DNA from: JAZKBN01 sp040388605
Lineage (GTDB): Bacteria; Bacteroidota; Bacteroidia; Cytophagales; Flexibacteraceae
Assembly (NCBI GenBank): GCA_040388605.1
Contig: JAZKBN010000038.1
Location: 57,349 to 121,348 of the forward strand
Length of the DNA: 64,000 nt
Direction of reading: 5' to 3'
The translations under genes and the position numbers were made by a program. Under the pieces are notes generated by a model, which was not told where the DNA came from, did no database searches, and saw nothing but the letters and a program-made list of their open reading frames with translations. Shown here one piece after another: positions 48,389-54,678 of the stretch. How positions within the stretch are numbered: position 1 is the stretch's first letter; each line of letters starts with the position of its first letter.

Positions 48389-49747
48389 ATGCCTGAACAA
48401 ATGTTTGCAGAATCTCCTGCCGAATCTGCCGCCAAAGCCCGTGAAGCCGCCTCCGCACTGCCTGCTGAAGAAAAAACAGTAAGCGCAAATGCCGCTGCAA
48501 TAAAACTTGATTCTATTGAAGATGCCATTGCAGCTATTAAAGCCGGAAAAATGATTGTTGTGGTAGACGACGATGATCGCGAAAATGAAGGCGACCTTAT
48601 TTGCGCTGCGGAATGCATTACCCCTGAAATAATAAATTTCATGAGCCGCGAAGGCAGGGGCTTAATTTGCTGCCCGCTTGTTGAGGACCGTTGCGTTGAG
48701 CTTGGGCTCGATATGATGGTTGGTAACAATACCGCCTTGCATGAAACCCCTTTTACTGTAAGTGTAGATTTATTGGGGCATGGATGCACTACCGGAATTT
48801 CTGTACATGACAGGGCTAAAACAGTATTTGCCCTTGCCGACCCTGCCACAAAGCCATCGGATCTTGGCCGGCCCGGCCATATATTCCCGCTTAAAGCTCG
48901 CCGCGAAGGCGTAATTCGCAGGGCGGGGCATACCGAGGCTGCCATTGATTTTGCAAGGCTGGCAGGTTTCAGTCCGGCCGGTGTATTGGTAGAAATTCTG
49001 AACGAAGACGGAACCATGGCCCGACTTCCGGCTCTTCGTGAATATGCCGATAAGTTTGACCTGAAGCTGGTAAGTATTCGTGACCTGATCACCTATCGCC
49101 TGAAAAACGAAAGTTTGATTCAACAGGAAATAGGCGTTGATATGCCAACCGCTTACGGCAATTTTGAATTATTGGCATACAGGCAAACCAATACCGGCGA
49201 TATACATATGGCCCTTGTTAAAGGCCATTGGGAACCTGATGAACCTGTCTTGGTTCGCATGCACAGCAGCTGTGTAACCGGCGATATTTTTGGGAGCTGC
49301 CGTTGCGACTGTGGCGAGCAGTTACACCGTGCCATGGAGCTTATTGAAAAAGAAGGAAAAGGTGTTATAGTTTATATGAACCAGGAAGGGCGCGGCATTG
49401 GCCTTATAAATAAGCTTAAAGCTTATAAGCTGCAGGAACAGGGCCGCGATACTGTGCAGGCAAATCTTGAGCTTGGTTTCCTGATAGATGAACGAGATTA
49501 TGGCACCGGGGCCCAAATACTGCGAGACTTAGGTATCAGCAAAATAAGGCTCATCAGCAATAACCCTAAAAAACGCGTTGGCTTAATAGGTTACGGGCTT
49601 GAGATTACTGAAAATGTTGCGCTTGAAGTTGTGCCCAACAAGCACAATGCCCATTACCTGCAAACCAAACGCGACAAAATGGGGCATCGCATTTTAGGAA
49701 ATACAGGCGAAAGCAATAAAAAAAGCGGTACCGAAGCCGGCGTCTGA
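48389..49747 (+). CDS. ribBA: bifunctional 3,4-dihydroxy-2-butanone-4-phosphate synthase / GTP cyclohydrolase II
   Basis: 452 residues. The DHBP synthase domain (about 40-240) has VVVDDDDRENEGDLI and FMSREGRGLICCPL, and later GHTEAAIDFARLAGF. The GTP cyclohydrolase II domain (about 245-445) has VRMHSSCVTGDIFGSCRCDCGEQL with three zinc Cys, then NQEGRGIGLINKLKAYKLQ. The two domains make both precursors of riboflavin, from ribulose-5-phosphate and GTP. An Ala/Glu-rich N-terminal extension of about 38 residues precedes the normal family start; no Met lies nearer, so it may be real. A bidirectional terminator follows, shared with the convergent lrp gene. The assignment is firm. Confidence 0.97.
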   Translation: MPEQMFAESPAESAAKAREAASALPAEEKTVSANAAAIKLDSIEDAIAAIKAGKMIVVVDDDDRENEGDLICAAECITPEIINFMSREGRGLICCPLVEDRCVELGLDMMVGNNTALHETPFTVSVDLLGHGCTTGISVHDRAKTVFALADPATKPSDLGRPGHIFPLKARREGVIRRAGHTEAAIDFARLAGFSPAGVLVEILNEDGTMARLPALREYADKFDLKLVSIRDLITYRLKNESLIQQEIGVDMPTAYGNFELLAYRQTNTGDIHMALVKGHWEPDEPVLVRMHSSCVTGDIFGSCRCDCGEQLHRAMELIEKEGKGVIVYMNQEGRGIGLINKLKAYKLQEQGRDTVQANLELGFLIDERDYGTGAQILRDLGISKIRLISNNPKKRVGLIGYGLEITENVALEVVPNKHNAHYLQTKRDKMGHRILGNTGESNKKSGTEAGV

Positions 49748-49765
49748 GCCGTGCTTATTAATAAT

Positions 49766-49812
49766 AAAAACCGGGGCAGCTGCCAATTCAGGCAGGTATT
49801 GCCCCGGTTTTA
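49766..49812. terminator. bidirectional terminator between ribBA and lrp
   Basis: AAAACCGGGGCA pairs with TGCCCCGGTTTT around a 20-base loop that contains a smaller pairing. T runs lie on both sides. It serves both convergent genes. Confidence 0.85.
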
Positions 49813-50277
49813 GAAATCGAGCTTAACGCTGCGTTCCAGGGTTTCCTCTAAGGAAATTATTGTTTCGGTGCGCTGAATACCTTTTACACTTTGTATTTTA
49901 TCGTGCAGCACATTGCGCAGGTGCTTGGTATCGCGGCATACTATTTTTGCGAAAGCGCTGTAAACACCTGTTGTATAGTGCAGGCTTACAACTTCAGGTA
50001 TTTGGGTAAGCAATGTGGCGACTTCATGGTACAAAGAGCCTTTTTCGAGGTAAATACCTAAGTAAGCCACAATATCGAAGCCAAGCTTACTGTGGTTAAT
50101 GCGCAGCTGGGCACCGGTTACAATACCCATCTCTTCCATCTTTTTCATGCGCACGTGTACTGTTCCGCCGGAAACGTAAACTTTCTTGGCGATCTCTGTA
50201 TAGGGCATATTGGCATCTTCCATCAGAAGGGCTAAAATCTTCAGGTCGATGTTATCAATTTCTAAATTTACGTTCAT
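49810..50277 (-). CDS. Lrp/AsnC family transcriptional regulator
   Basis: 155 residues. The N-terminal HTH reads IDLKILALLMEDANMPYTEIAKKVYVSGGTVHVRMKKMEEMGIVTG, followed by a RAM effector domain (GFDIVAYLGIYLEKGSLYHEVATLLTQIPEVVSLHYTTGVYSAFAKIV). Proteins of this type respond to amino acids and act as dimers or octamers. The variant in which residues after the HTH read SGGTVHVRMKKMEE is common in Bacteroidota. It is divergent from the tRNA-like gene at 50432, 154 bases away. Whether it controls itself or neighbouring genes is not visible. Confidence 0.94.
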   Translation of the reverse strand: MNVNLEIDNIDLKILALLMEDANMPYTEIAKKVYVSGGTVHVRMKKMEEMGIVTGAQLRINHSKLGFDIVAYLGIYLEKGSLYHEVATLLTQIPEVVSLHYTTGVYSAFAKIVCRDTKHLRNVLHDKIQSVKGIQRTETIISLEETLERSVKLDF

Positions 50278-50385
50278 GTGAACAGGGGTAGATTTTGAAA
50301 TTTTGAATAATTACCCAAAGCTATTAAAAATTATCTAAATTTTTGACATAATACATATTAAATTTTTAATTTGAATATCTCTGTT

Positions 50386-50393
50386 TAACTTTG
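50386..50393 (+). promoter_or_regulatory. TAnnTTTG -7 element of tRNA-like copy 1
   Basis: TAACTTTG matches the Bacteroidota -7 consensus 39 bases ahead of the tRNA-like body. A nearby TTTG (50370-50373) is too close to be an ideal -33 element. Confidence 0.5.
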
Positions 50394-50431
50394 CATTATC
50401 GAAAGGGCTCAGAAACGTTTGGGCCTCCTAC

Positions 50432-50550
50432 TGTAAGGTGACGAAATTGGTAGCCGTGCCCTCCTGTCTCGGGGGCGGGGAAAACGGGATAAAGCCCTGG
50501 CTTCGGCCTTGGTCTAACTGCCCTGTGAAGGTTCGAATCCTTCTCTTACA
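50432..50550 (+). ncRNA. tRNA-like RNA copy 1 with very long variable arm
   Basis: 119 bases fold like a class II tRNA. The acceptor stem TGTAAGG/TCTTACA (7 bp, last pair G:T) and T8-G9 are followed by a D arm ACG-AAATTGGTAGC-CGT with the GG pair. The anticodon stem is CCCTC/GGGGG and its loop CTGTCTC has T at position 33. The T arm is GAAGG-TTCGAAT-CCTTC. The loop triplet is GTC (50466-50468). The variable region, 50476-50526, is 51 bases long instead of the usual 10-24. Discriminator G and CA follow; CCA is not encoded. U at position 37 and the length make it unlike a normal tRNA-Asp, and the D arm is leucine-like. Whether it is charged is unknown. A terminator follows at 50598. Confidence 0.8.
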
Positions 50551-50597
50551 GCATAAAAAGTTTTTTTGGTTAATTTGGTGTATTAATAGGTAGTTCG

Positions 50598-50633
50598 AAC
50601 AGTCTGGGCGTTTTGCGGTCGGACTGTTTTTTT
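50598..50633 (+). terminator. terminator of tRNA-like copy 1
   Basis: AACAGTC pairs with GACTGTT around a 17-base loop, followed by TTTTT. It lies 48 bases after the tRNA-like body. Confidence 0.8.
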
Positions 50634-50702
50634 ATGCCCTTTTCTCGACCTAAAAAACCAAATTGCAGTTCGAATTAATCTTATCAGCCACTATTATTTA
50701 AG

Positions 50703-51254
50703 ATGTCTTATTGCAAGGTAATTGAAAGCATGGCGGGCGCACAGAAAGAGCTCCACAAAACCTACCACGACCAACATTATGGTTTTCCCATTCATAACGA
50801 TGATGAACTTTTCGGACGCCTGATTATGGAAATTAACCAGGCCGGCCTGAGCTGGGAAACCATATTGAAAAAAGAAGCTACATTCAGGAATGCTTACGAT
50901 AATTTCAGCATAGCAAAAATTGCTGCTTACGACCAGGCAGACCGCGACCGGCTTATGGCCGATGCAGGCATTATCAGGAACAGGCTCAAAATAAATGCGG
51001 CTATAGAGAACGCCAAAACCATTCAGGGCCTGCAGGCTGAGCATGGTTCCTTTGAAAAATGGCTTGAAAAGAATCACCCGCTCAGCAAGGCCGAATGGGT
51101 GAAGCTGTTTAAGAAGACCTTCAGATTCACCGGCGGTGAAATTGTAAACGAATTCCTGATGAGCATAGGCATTCTTCCAGGTGCGCATACCACTGATTGT
51201 GCCATATACCATTTGACTTTAAAACAGGAACCGCTTTGGAACCGGCTGAAATAG
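50703..51254 (+). CDS. tag: DNA-3-methyladenine glycosylase I
   Basis: 183 residues, normal for Tag. The enzyme removes 3-methyladenine from alkylated DNA in base excision repair. Family features are an N-terminal Cys (MSYC) and His (YHDQHYG) as zinc ligands, LFGRLIMEINQAGLSWETILKKEATFRNAYDNF, LMADAGIIRNRLKINAAIENA, FRFTGGEIVNEFLMSIGILPGAH, and C-terminal His/Cys (AHTTDCAIYH) that complete the zinc snap. It lies alone between the two tRNA-like repeats. The start at 50703 is the first Met and sets the Cys at residue 4, as in E. coli Tag. Confidence 0.95.
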   Translation: MSYCKVIESMAGAQKELHKTYHDQHYGFPIHNDDELFGRLIMEINQAGLSWETILKKEATFRNAYDNFSIAKIAAYDQADRDRLMADAGIIRNRLKINAAIENAKTIQGLQAEHGSFEKWLEKNHPLSKAEWVKLFKKTFRFTGGEIVNEFLMSIGILPGAHTTDCAIYHLTLKQEPLWNRLK

Positions 51255-51528
51255 TACAATTGTATCGGCAACACTATAGCCCGGGGTTTTCAGCATTACA
51301 TGTAATCTGATCGCGCTAATGCAAAGCTGAAACTGTATAAGTGAAATTAATTATCGGTATTGTTTAATTTAATGTTTTTCCTTTGCTTAAACGTTTTACT
51401 TACTTCGATTTATGCCGTTATGAACTTCAAAATTTAAGGGCAATGAAATTGTAGTAAATTGCTTAATCCGCAATAATTAATGTTTTTTATTGCTGATAGT
51501 GTAAATTTTAATTAAGTTTGATATTAAA
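51255..51528. other. AT-rich intergenic region after tag
   Basis: About 275 bases rich in A and T with no gene, repeat or clear terminator seen. Its right end merges with the promoter of tRNA-like copy 2. Confidence 0.45.
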
Positions 51529-51560
51529 TTTGTAAGATACGTATTCCGTTATTACCTTTG
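51529..51560 (+). promoter_or_regulatory. promoter of tRNA-like copy 2
   Basis: TTTG at 51529-51532 and TACCTTTG at 51553-51560 are exactly 20 bp apart, an ideal Bacteroidota -33/-7 pair. Transcription would start near 51567, about 43 bases before the tRNA-like body. Confidence 0.75.
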
Positions 51561-51609
51561 TCATATCAAAACGGGTAAGAAAGGCGAAAGCGAAAAACTT
51601 ACCTCCTAC

Positions 51610-51729
51610 TGTAAGGTGACGAAAATGGTAGCCGTGCCCTCCTGTCTCGGGGGCAGGGAGTAACAGGATAAAATCTCTGCTTCGGCTTTGGTCTAACTGC
51701 CCTGTGAAGGTTCGAATCCTTCTCTTACA
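51610..51729 (+). ncRNA. tRNA-like RNA copy 2 with very long variable arm
   Basis: 120 bases with the same acceptor, anticodon and T arms as copy 1, and GTC at 51644-51646. One D-loop base differs (AAAATGG for AAATTGG). The variable region is 52 bases. Its changes relative to copy 1 mostly keep pairing: the outer stem CAGGG/CCCTG replaces CGGGG/CCCTG, and the inner CAGG/TCTG replaces CGGG/CCTG, while a GC-TTCG-GC hairpin is kept. The copy has an ideal promoter (51529-51560) and its own terminator, so it can be expressed alone. Function is unknown. Confidence 0.8.
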
Positions 51730-51776
51730 GCATAAAAGTTTTTTTTGGTTAATTTGGTGTATTAATAGGTAGTTCG

Positions 51777-51812
51777 AACAGTCTGGTCGTTATGCGGTTG
51801 GACTGTTTTTTT
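51777..51812 (+). terminator. terminator of tRNA-like copy 2
   Basis: AACAGTC pairs with GACTGTT and is followed by a T run to 51812. It is equivalent to the terminator of copy 1, with substitutions only in the loop. Confidence 0.8.
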
Positions 51813-51825
51813 ATGCCCTTTTTTA

Positions 51826-51866
51826 GGGAGCAGTCGGGAATTTTTGGGGACCAGTCCGGAATTTTG
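51826..51866 (+). repeat. imperfect tandem repeat of about 20 bp
   Basis: GGGAGCAGTCGGGAATTTTT is followed directly by GGGGACCAGTCCGGAATTTT. Such end repeats are seen in some insertion sequences (IS21-like), but no transposase is near, so this may be an IS-end relic. Confidence 0.5.
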
Positions 51867-51975
51867 GGGGGCGGTATAAATTTTCTAAGTTTGGCTGAAA
51901 TATTTACGGCCTCCTAATTTTGACTTTTTTACAAAGCAGGCCGACCGGCTTTAAGCCAATTTTTTTTACAGTGCA

Positions 51976-52006
51976 TTGCGCAACCGTTCGGTTTACTATA
52001 TATTTG
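51976..52006 (+). promoter_or_regulatory. promoter of the doxX-arsR operon
   Basis: TTG at 51976-51978 and TATATTTG at 51999-52006 are 20 bp apart. Two palindromic operators overlap it. Confidence 0.65.
51982..51993. promoter_or_regulatory. operator 1 of the doxX-arsR operon
   Basis: AACC-GTTC-GGTT lies between the -33 and -7 elements, with the same arms and spacer as the operators at 30127 and 30155. Confidence 0.65.
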
Positions 52007-52007
52007 C

Positions 52008-52019
52008 AACCGTTTGGTT
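52008..52019. promoter_or_regulatory. operator 2 of the doxX-arsR operon
   Basis: AACC-GTTT-GGTT is centred 26 bp from operator 1, the same distance as in the first arsR operon, and covers the predicted transcription start. Confidence 0.65.
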
Positions 52020-52041
52020 TACCTTTTAAAACACTATAATT

Positions 52042-52422
52042 ATGAAAGCGAAAATACTATTCGTACTATGCGTACTTGTTGGTGCATTATTTATAAATGC
52101 CGGCCTCGACAAATTTTTTCACTACATGCCCGTACCCACAGACATGCCTGAAAAGGCTGCAAAAGCAGGTGCGGCCTTAATGGCCATCGGCTGGCTGATG
52201 CCATTGGTGGGTGCGGCAGAATTGGTAGGCGGTCTGCTGCTTATTTTCAAAAAGACAAGGGCGTTGGGCGCTATTATTCTTGTTCCTGTCCTATGCGGTA
52301 TTTTGCTTGCCACAATCAACATGTCGCCTGAAGCCTTACCGATAGTAATAATAATTATTGCTGTTATAGGATGGGTAATCGCTGATAATTGGAATCGGTA
52401 TCGCCCGATTATAGGCGATTAA
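52042..52422 (+). CDS. DoxX family membrane protein
   Basis: 126 residues with four transmembrane helices (ILFVLCVLVGALFINAGLDKFF, AGAALMAIGWLMPLVGAAELVGGLLLIF, ALGAIILVPVLCGILLATINM, IVIIIIAVIGWVIADNW). The pattern GLDKF in helix 1 followed by a polar loop and AELVGGLLL is typical of small DoxX-like inner membrane proteins. The function of this group is not settled; redox or quinone-linked roles have been proposed for relatives. It is the first gene of an operon with the ArsR repressor 28 bases downstream, under a doubly palindromic promoter. Induction when the repressor is released is an inference. Confidence 0.88.
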   Translation: MKAKILFVLCVLVGALFINAGLDKFFHYMPVPTDMPEKAAKAGAALMAIGWLMPLVGAAELVGGLLLIFKKTRALGAIILVPVLCGILLATINMSPEALPIVIIIIAVIGWVIADNWNRYRPIIGD

Positions 52423-52450
52423 TCAGGACTTAACAGGTGAATCATTACCC

Positions 52451-52783
52451 ATGAGAAGAGACGTTTTCCAGGCCATAGCTGACCCGACACGGCGGGCGAT
52501 AATCGCTTTAATTGCCTTACAGACATTAACGCCGGCCGCAATTGCCGACCATTTTGAAATGAGCCGACAAGCCATATCAAAACACATGCGGATATTAACG
52601 GAATGTGAGTTGGTTAAGGCCGATCATAAAGGCCGGGAAATATATTACAAACTTGAAATAGATAAAATGAAGGATGTTGACAAATGGCTCGAACAATTCA
52701 GGAAAGTTTGGGAAAGCCGTTTTAATCAACTTGATCAGCTATTATTAACCATTAAAAATAATGAACAGAAACCTGCAGTTTGA
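52451..52783 (+). CDS. ArsR-family (SdpR-like) winged-helix repressor
   Basis: 110 residues: MRRDVFQAIADPTRRAIIALIALQTLTPAAIADHFEMSRQAISKHMRILTECELVKADHKGREIYYKLEIDKM, then a C-terminal helix (VDKWLEQFRKVWESRFNQLDQLL). It is clearly related to the repressor at 30173 and shares its recognition helix pattern (SRQAISKHMRIL against SRTAVYKHLKIL). No metal-binding Cys cluster is seen. The adjacent operators of both operons are alike, so cross-regulation is possible. Its 3' end overlaps the start of a decayed SRPBCC gene, the usual third member of this operon type. Confidence 0.9.
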   Translation: MRRDVFQAIADPTRRAIIALIALQTLTPAAIADHFEMSRQAISKHMRILTECELVKADHKGREIYYKLEIDKMKDVDKWLEQFRKVWESRFNQLDQLLLTIKNNEQKPAV

Positions 52784-52963
52784 TTTTGTTGCCGACTAAG
52801 TAAAACACACACTCCAATCCGTCGTGAATTTATGGCAGACTGCCGTTTGGTATGGGACTGCTACACCAAAAGTGAACTGCTTGACCAATGGTTTGCGCCT
52901 GCACCGTTTGAAAATGATATGGGCACAAGTTTAACAACCCTGAAAACCATTCTTAAAAGATAA
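52761..52963 (+). pseudogene. decayed SRPBCC (AHSA1-like) gene
   Basis: It starts with ATG at 52761 inside the arsR 3' end and reads MNRNLQFDFVAD, then a stop. In the next phase follows KHTPIRREFMADCRLVWDCYTKSELLDQWFAPAPF, which matches the N-terminal third of SRPBCC proteins (REFxADxxLVWDxxTxxELLDQWxAP). After that the centre of the domain is missing, and MGTSLTTLKTILKR ends at 52961-52963, like the C-terminal helix of the family. A frame break and an internal deletion of some 70-80 codons make it non-functional. The intact equivalents lie at 30531 and 31160. Confidence 0.8.
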
Positions 52964-53101
52964 TCTAAACAGGGAATAACACTTATAACCTGTTATACAA
53001 TAAGGAGCATATTTATTGTGTATGCCCAATGGCAGCATATGATCTGAGTAGTTATAATTGAGATTTCAGGGGTCAAGTGAGATTTCTGTGGGCATTCTTG
53101 T

Positions 53102-53300
53102 TTAAGCATAAATCTTGGCGAGGCGATATAGGAAGAACGGTATGTCTCTTACTCCCCTGGATGTTGCCCTGAAGCCTTTGATTTTAGCATTGAAAGATTC
53201 TGCCGATGCGGGCTACGCCCGTTCCCTTCGCGCTCTGCGCTCGTGAATACTCTTATTATTAAAGTAGCGGAGTATAGCTTCATAATGGTGTTGCACTGAG
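53102..53300 (-). pseudogene. remnant of an ISL3-type transposase C-terminus
   Basis: Reading leftward: VQHHYEAILRYFNNKSI, then an in-frame inserted stretch with a stop, then ASAESFNAKIKGFRA then TSRGVRDIPFFLYRLAKIYA and a natural stop at 53104-53102. This is the C-terminus of DDE transposases of the IS204/IS1001/IS1096/IS1165 (ISL3) family (NASAESFNAKIK, FFLYRLxKIYA). The rest of the transposase is gone. The insert at 53210-53248 interrupts it. Family assignment is from motif recognition only. Confidence 0.8.
53210..53248. repeat. small GC-rich palindromic insert in the transposase relic
   Basis: A 39-base stretch rich in G and C with CGGGC-TAC-GCCCG as hairpin core and GCGCTCTGCGC as a second imperfect palindrome. 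It replaces about two codons of the transposase and keeps the frame apart from a TAG. It looks like a REP- or RPE-type mini element. Confidence 0.55.
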
Positions 53301-53324
53301 CGGGACACGGTTCCCCAAAAAATG

Positions 53325-53354
53325 GTACCCTTGATCCTAGTACCTTTGATCCTA
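53325..53354 (+). repeat. 15 bp tandem duplication
   Basis: GTACCCTTGATCCTA at 53325-53339 is followed at once by GTACCTTTGATCCTA at 53340-53354, 14 of 15 bases identical, just after the transposase relic. Confidence 0.7.
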
Positions 53355-53405
53355 AATATACTAAACAAAACCTTTATATTATTGATGTCACAAAAGGTGC
53401 TGATC

Positions 53406-54086
53406 ATGCGAAATAACCCGATTTATTCAGTACTGGCCTTATGCTATATTCTATTAGGCCTTTCCGGTTGCAAACCTGCGTCTAAGGCTAATCCCACAGA
53501 ACTCCATTTTATTGAGTTCTGTAAGGGTTTTCCTGAAATTCACTTTCCTCTAACCTTGAACGATTCAATTGCGTTAAGCTCTGATATCGATAAAAAAAAA
53601 CTAATTGATACTTTACTGGTGAAAGAATATGGGCTTGCCAAACGCTATGCGAAAACAAACTATCCCATTACTGAACTGGCCCTTAACGAATGCTGTTATA
53701 TAGGTAGGTTTTCGACTAAAAACTACGTAGGCTTGTTGTATAGATTATCTACCAGTGAAGCCGGAAATGGGGGCTTAAGGGCTCTATTGACTACCTTCAC
53801 CAAAGCAGGTACTAAGATCGACGAGGCTGAAGTACTTTGGGAGCAGGTTGGCGATGCAATGACAGTTTTTAATACAAACCTTATGTTTGCAGATAGTGTT
53901 GCATTTACGGTGACAGAAACCCAGGTCATTAACGGATTTCTGACTGACCAGATTGTGCCCAAAAGTATTACCCGAAAAATCATCGATAGCAGAATATCTG
54001 CTGAAGGTAAAATATCTTCTGAGCCGCCTAAAATCAAGCAGATTTTTAAGGATAACAATCCTGAAATTCTCGACGATTTGCCATAG
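53406..54086 (+). CDS. putative lipoprotein of unknown function
   Basis: 226 residues from the ATG at 53406; the longer frame to 53322 runs through the tandem repeat and is unlikely. A lipoprotein signal (MRNNPIYSVLALCYILLGLSGC) ends in the lipobox LSGC. The mature part (about 200 residues) has two adjacent Cys (NECCYIGRF) and a mix of helices and strands; no family is recognised. It stands alone between an IS relic and an unannotated stretch, on the same strand as the doxX-arsR operon. Localisation to a membrane by lipid is well supported; function is not. Confidence 0.7.
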   Translation: MRNNPIYSVLALCYILLGLSGCKPASKANPTELHFIEFCKGFPEIHFPLTLNDSIALSSDIDKKKLIDTLLVKEYGLAKRYAKTNYPITELALNECCYIGRFSTKNYVGLLYRLSTSEAGNGGLRALLTTFTKAGTKIDEAEVLWEQVGDAMTVFNTNLMFADSVAFTVTETQVINGFLTDQIVPKSITRKIIDSRISAEGKISSEPPKIKQIFKDNNPEILDDLP

Positions 54087-54624
54087 CAGTAAATGTTGAT
54101 TTACTGCATTTGGGAGTGTAAATTAAACTGTGTCAGCCCCTTACAGAAAACTGGACAATGTAAGCTCCGTATAGGTGTAAACCACCTTAAATCCTGCTTG
54201 TTGGCTTGTTCACTGATAGCAACGAGTTGGATTACGCGCAGATCGAAGTAGTGAGCCCGAATATCGCATAAGAGCAATGCCGCTTTTGTGGCAATATTGG
54301 TGAACGCCTTTATTGCACATCAATACAAATTTGGGTTTAAATAAACCATAATCCCAAAGGTGGAAAGTTTCGACATTGCCTTCGGAACAGAGTAAAAGTT
54401 ACGAGGGATTCCGCGATGTCTTAGGCAAAAACAACCCTCACAACGCAAAGGCATTTAAAGACGTATATAAGCCTTACTATATAATGCAGAATACCCCTTC
54501 AGGGGCATTTATCGCGCTATTGGGGGTATTGTATAATCAACGGCAAAAATACCGCAAAAGAAAAATAAAGGCGGTATGCGAAGTTTGGCCGTGTGCAACT
54601 GCATAGCCTGTGTATCAAACTGTG
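54087..54624. other. degenerate stretch between lipoprotein and tRNA-Thr
   Basis: About 540 bases without a convincing gene. A 76-codon frame from a TTG at 54376 (SKSYEGFRDVLGKNNPHNAKAFKDVYKPYYIM) has protein-like composition but no recognised family, and might be a relic. No repeats or att sites are obvious, although the position at the 3' side of a tRNA gene is a usual target of integrating elements. Confidence 0.4.
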
Positions 54625-54625
54625 T

Positions 54626-54668
54626 ATCAAAAAGAAAAAAGCACTTACAATTTTCATCGTAAGTGCTT
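54626..54668 (-). terminator. terminator of tRNA-Thr
   Basis: A perfect 10 bp stem (AAGCACTTAC with GTAAGTGCTT, 54639-54668) is followed on the minus strand by TTTTTTCTTTTTG. It lies 10 bases after the tRNA 3' end. Confidence 0.85.
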
Positions 54669-54678
54669 GATTTTAAAG

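Larger units (their letters stand above)
50424..50644 (+). repeat. direct repeat 1 (tRNA-like RNA plus downstream cassette)
   Basis: About 221 bases from CCTCCTACTG to ATGCCCTTTT. It recurs at 51602-51824 with only a few differences outside the variable arm. It includes the tRNA-like gene and the terminator. The two copies flank the tag gene, so recombination between them would delete it. Confidence 0.9.
51602..51824 (+). repeat. direct repeat 2 (tRNA-like RNA plus downstream cassette)
   Basis: The second copy of the repeat at 50424-50644. Identity is nearly complete except inside the variable arm and a few bases of the terminator loop. Sequences on either side differ. Confidence 0.9.

Noticed and set aside
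48268..49092. 274-codon frame antisense to ribBA
   Set aside because: Ser/Arg-rich shadow of the strongly conserved ribBA coding frame.
50432..50550. tmRNA, selC or an intron-split tRNA as explanation for the tRNA-like RNA
   Set aside because: Too short and without a tag frame for tmRNA, no UCA and a 7 bp acceptor stem against selC; no alternative anticodon stem is formed if the extra bases are treated as an intron.
52964..54400. Integrated island at the tRNA-Thr 3' end
   Set aside because: No integrase and no repeat of the tRNA 3' end found; only an IS relic and decayed DNA.
54376..54606. 76-codon frame before tRNA-Thr
   Set aside because: TTG start, no recognised family, in a decayed area; described only as part of the region.
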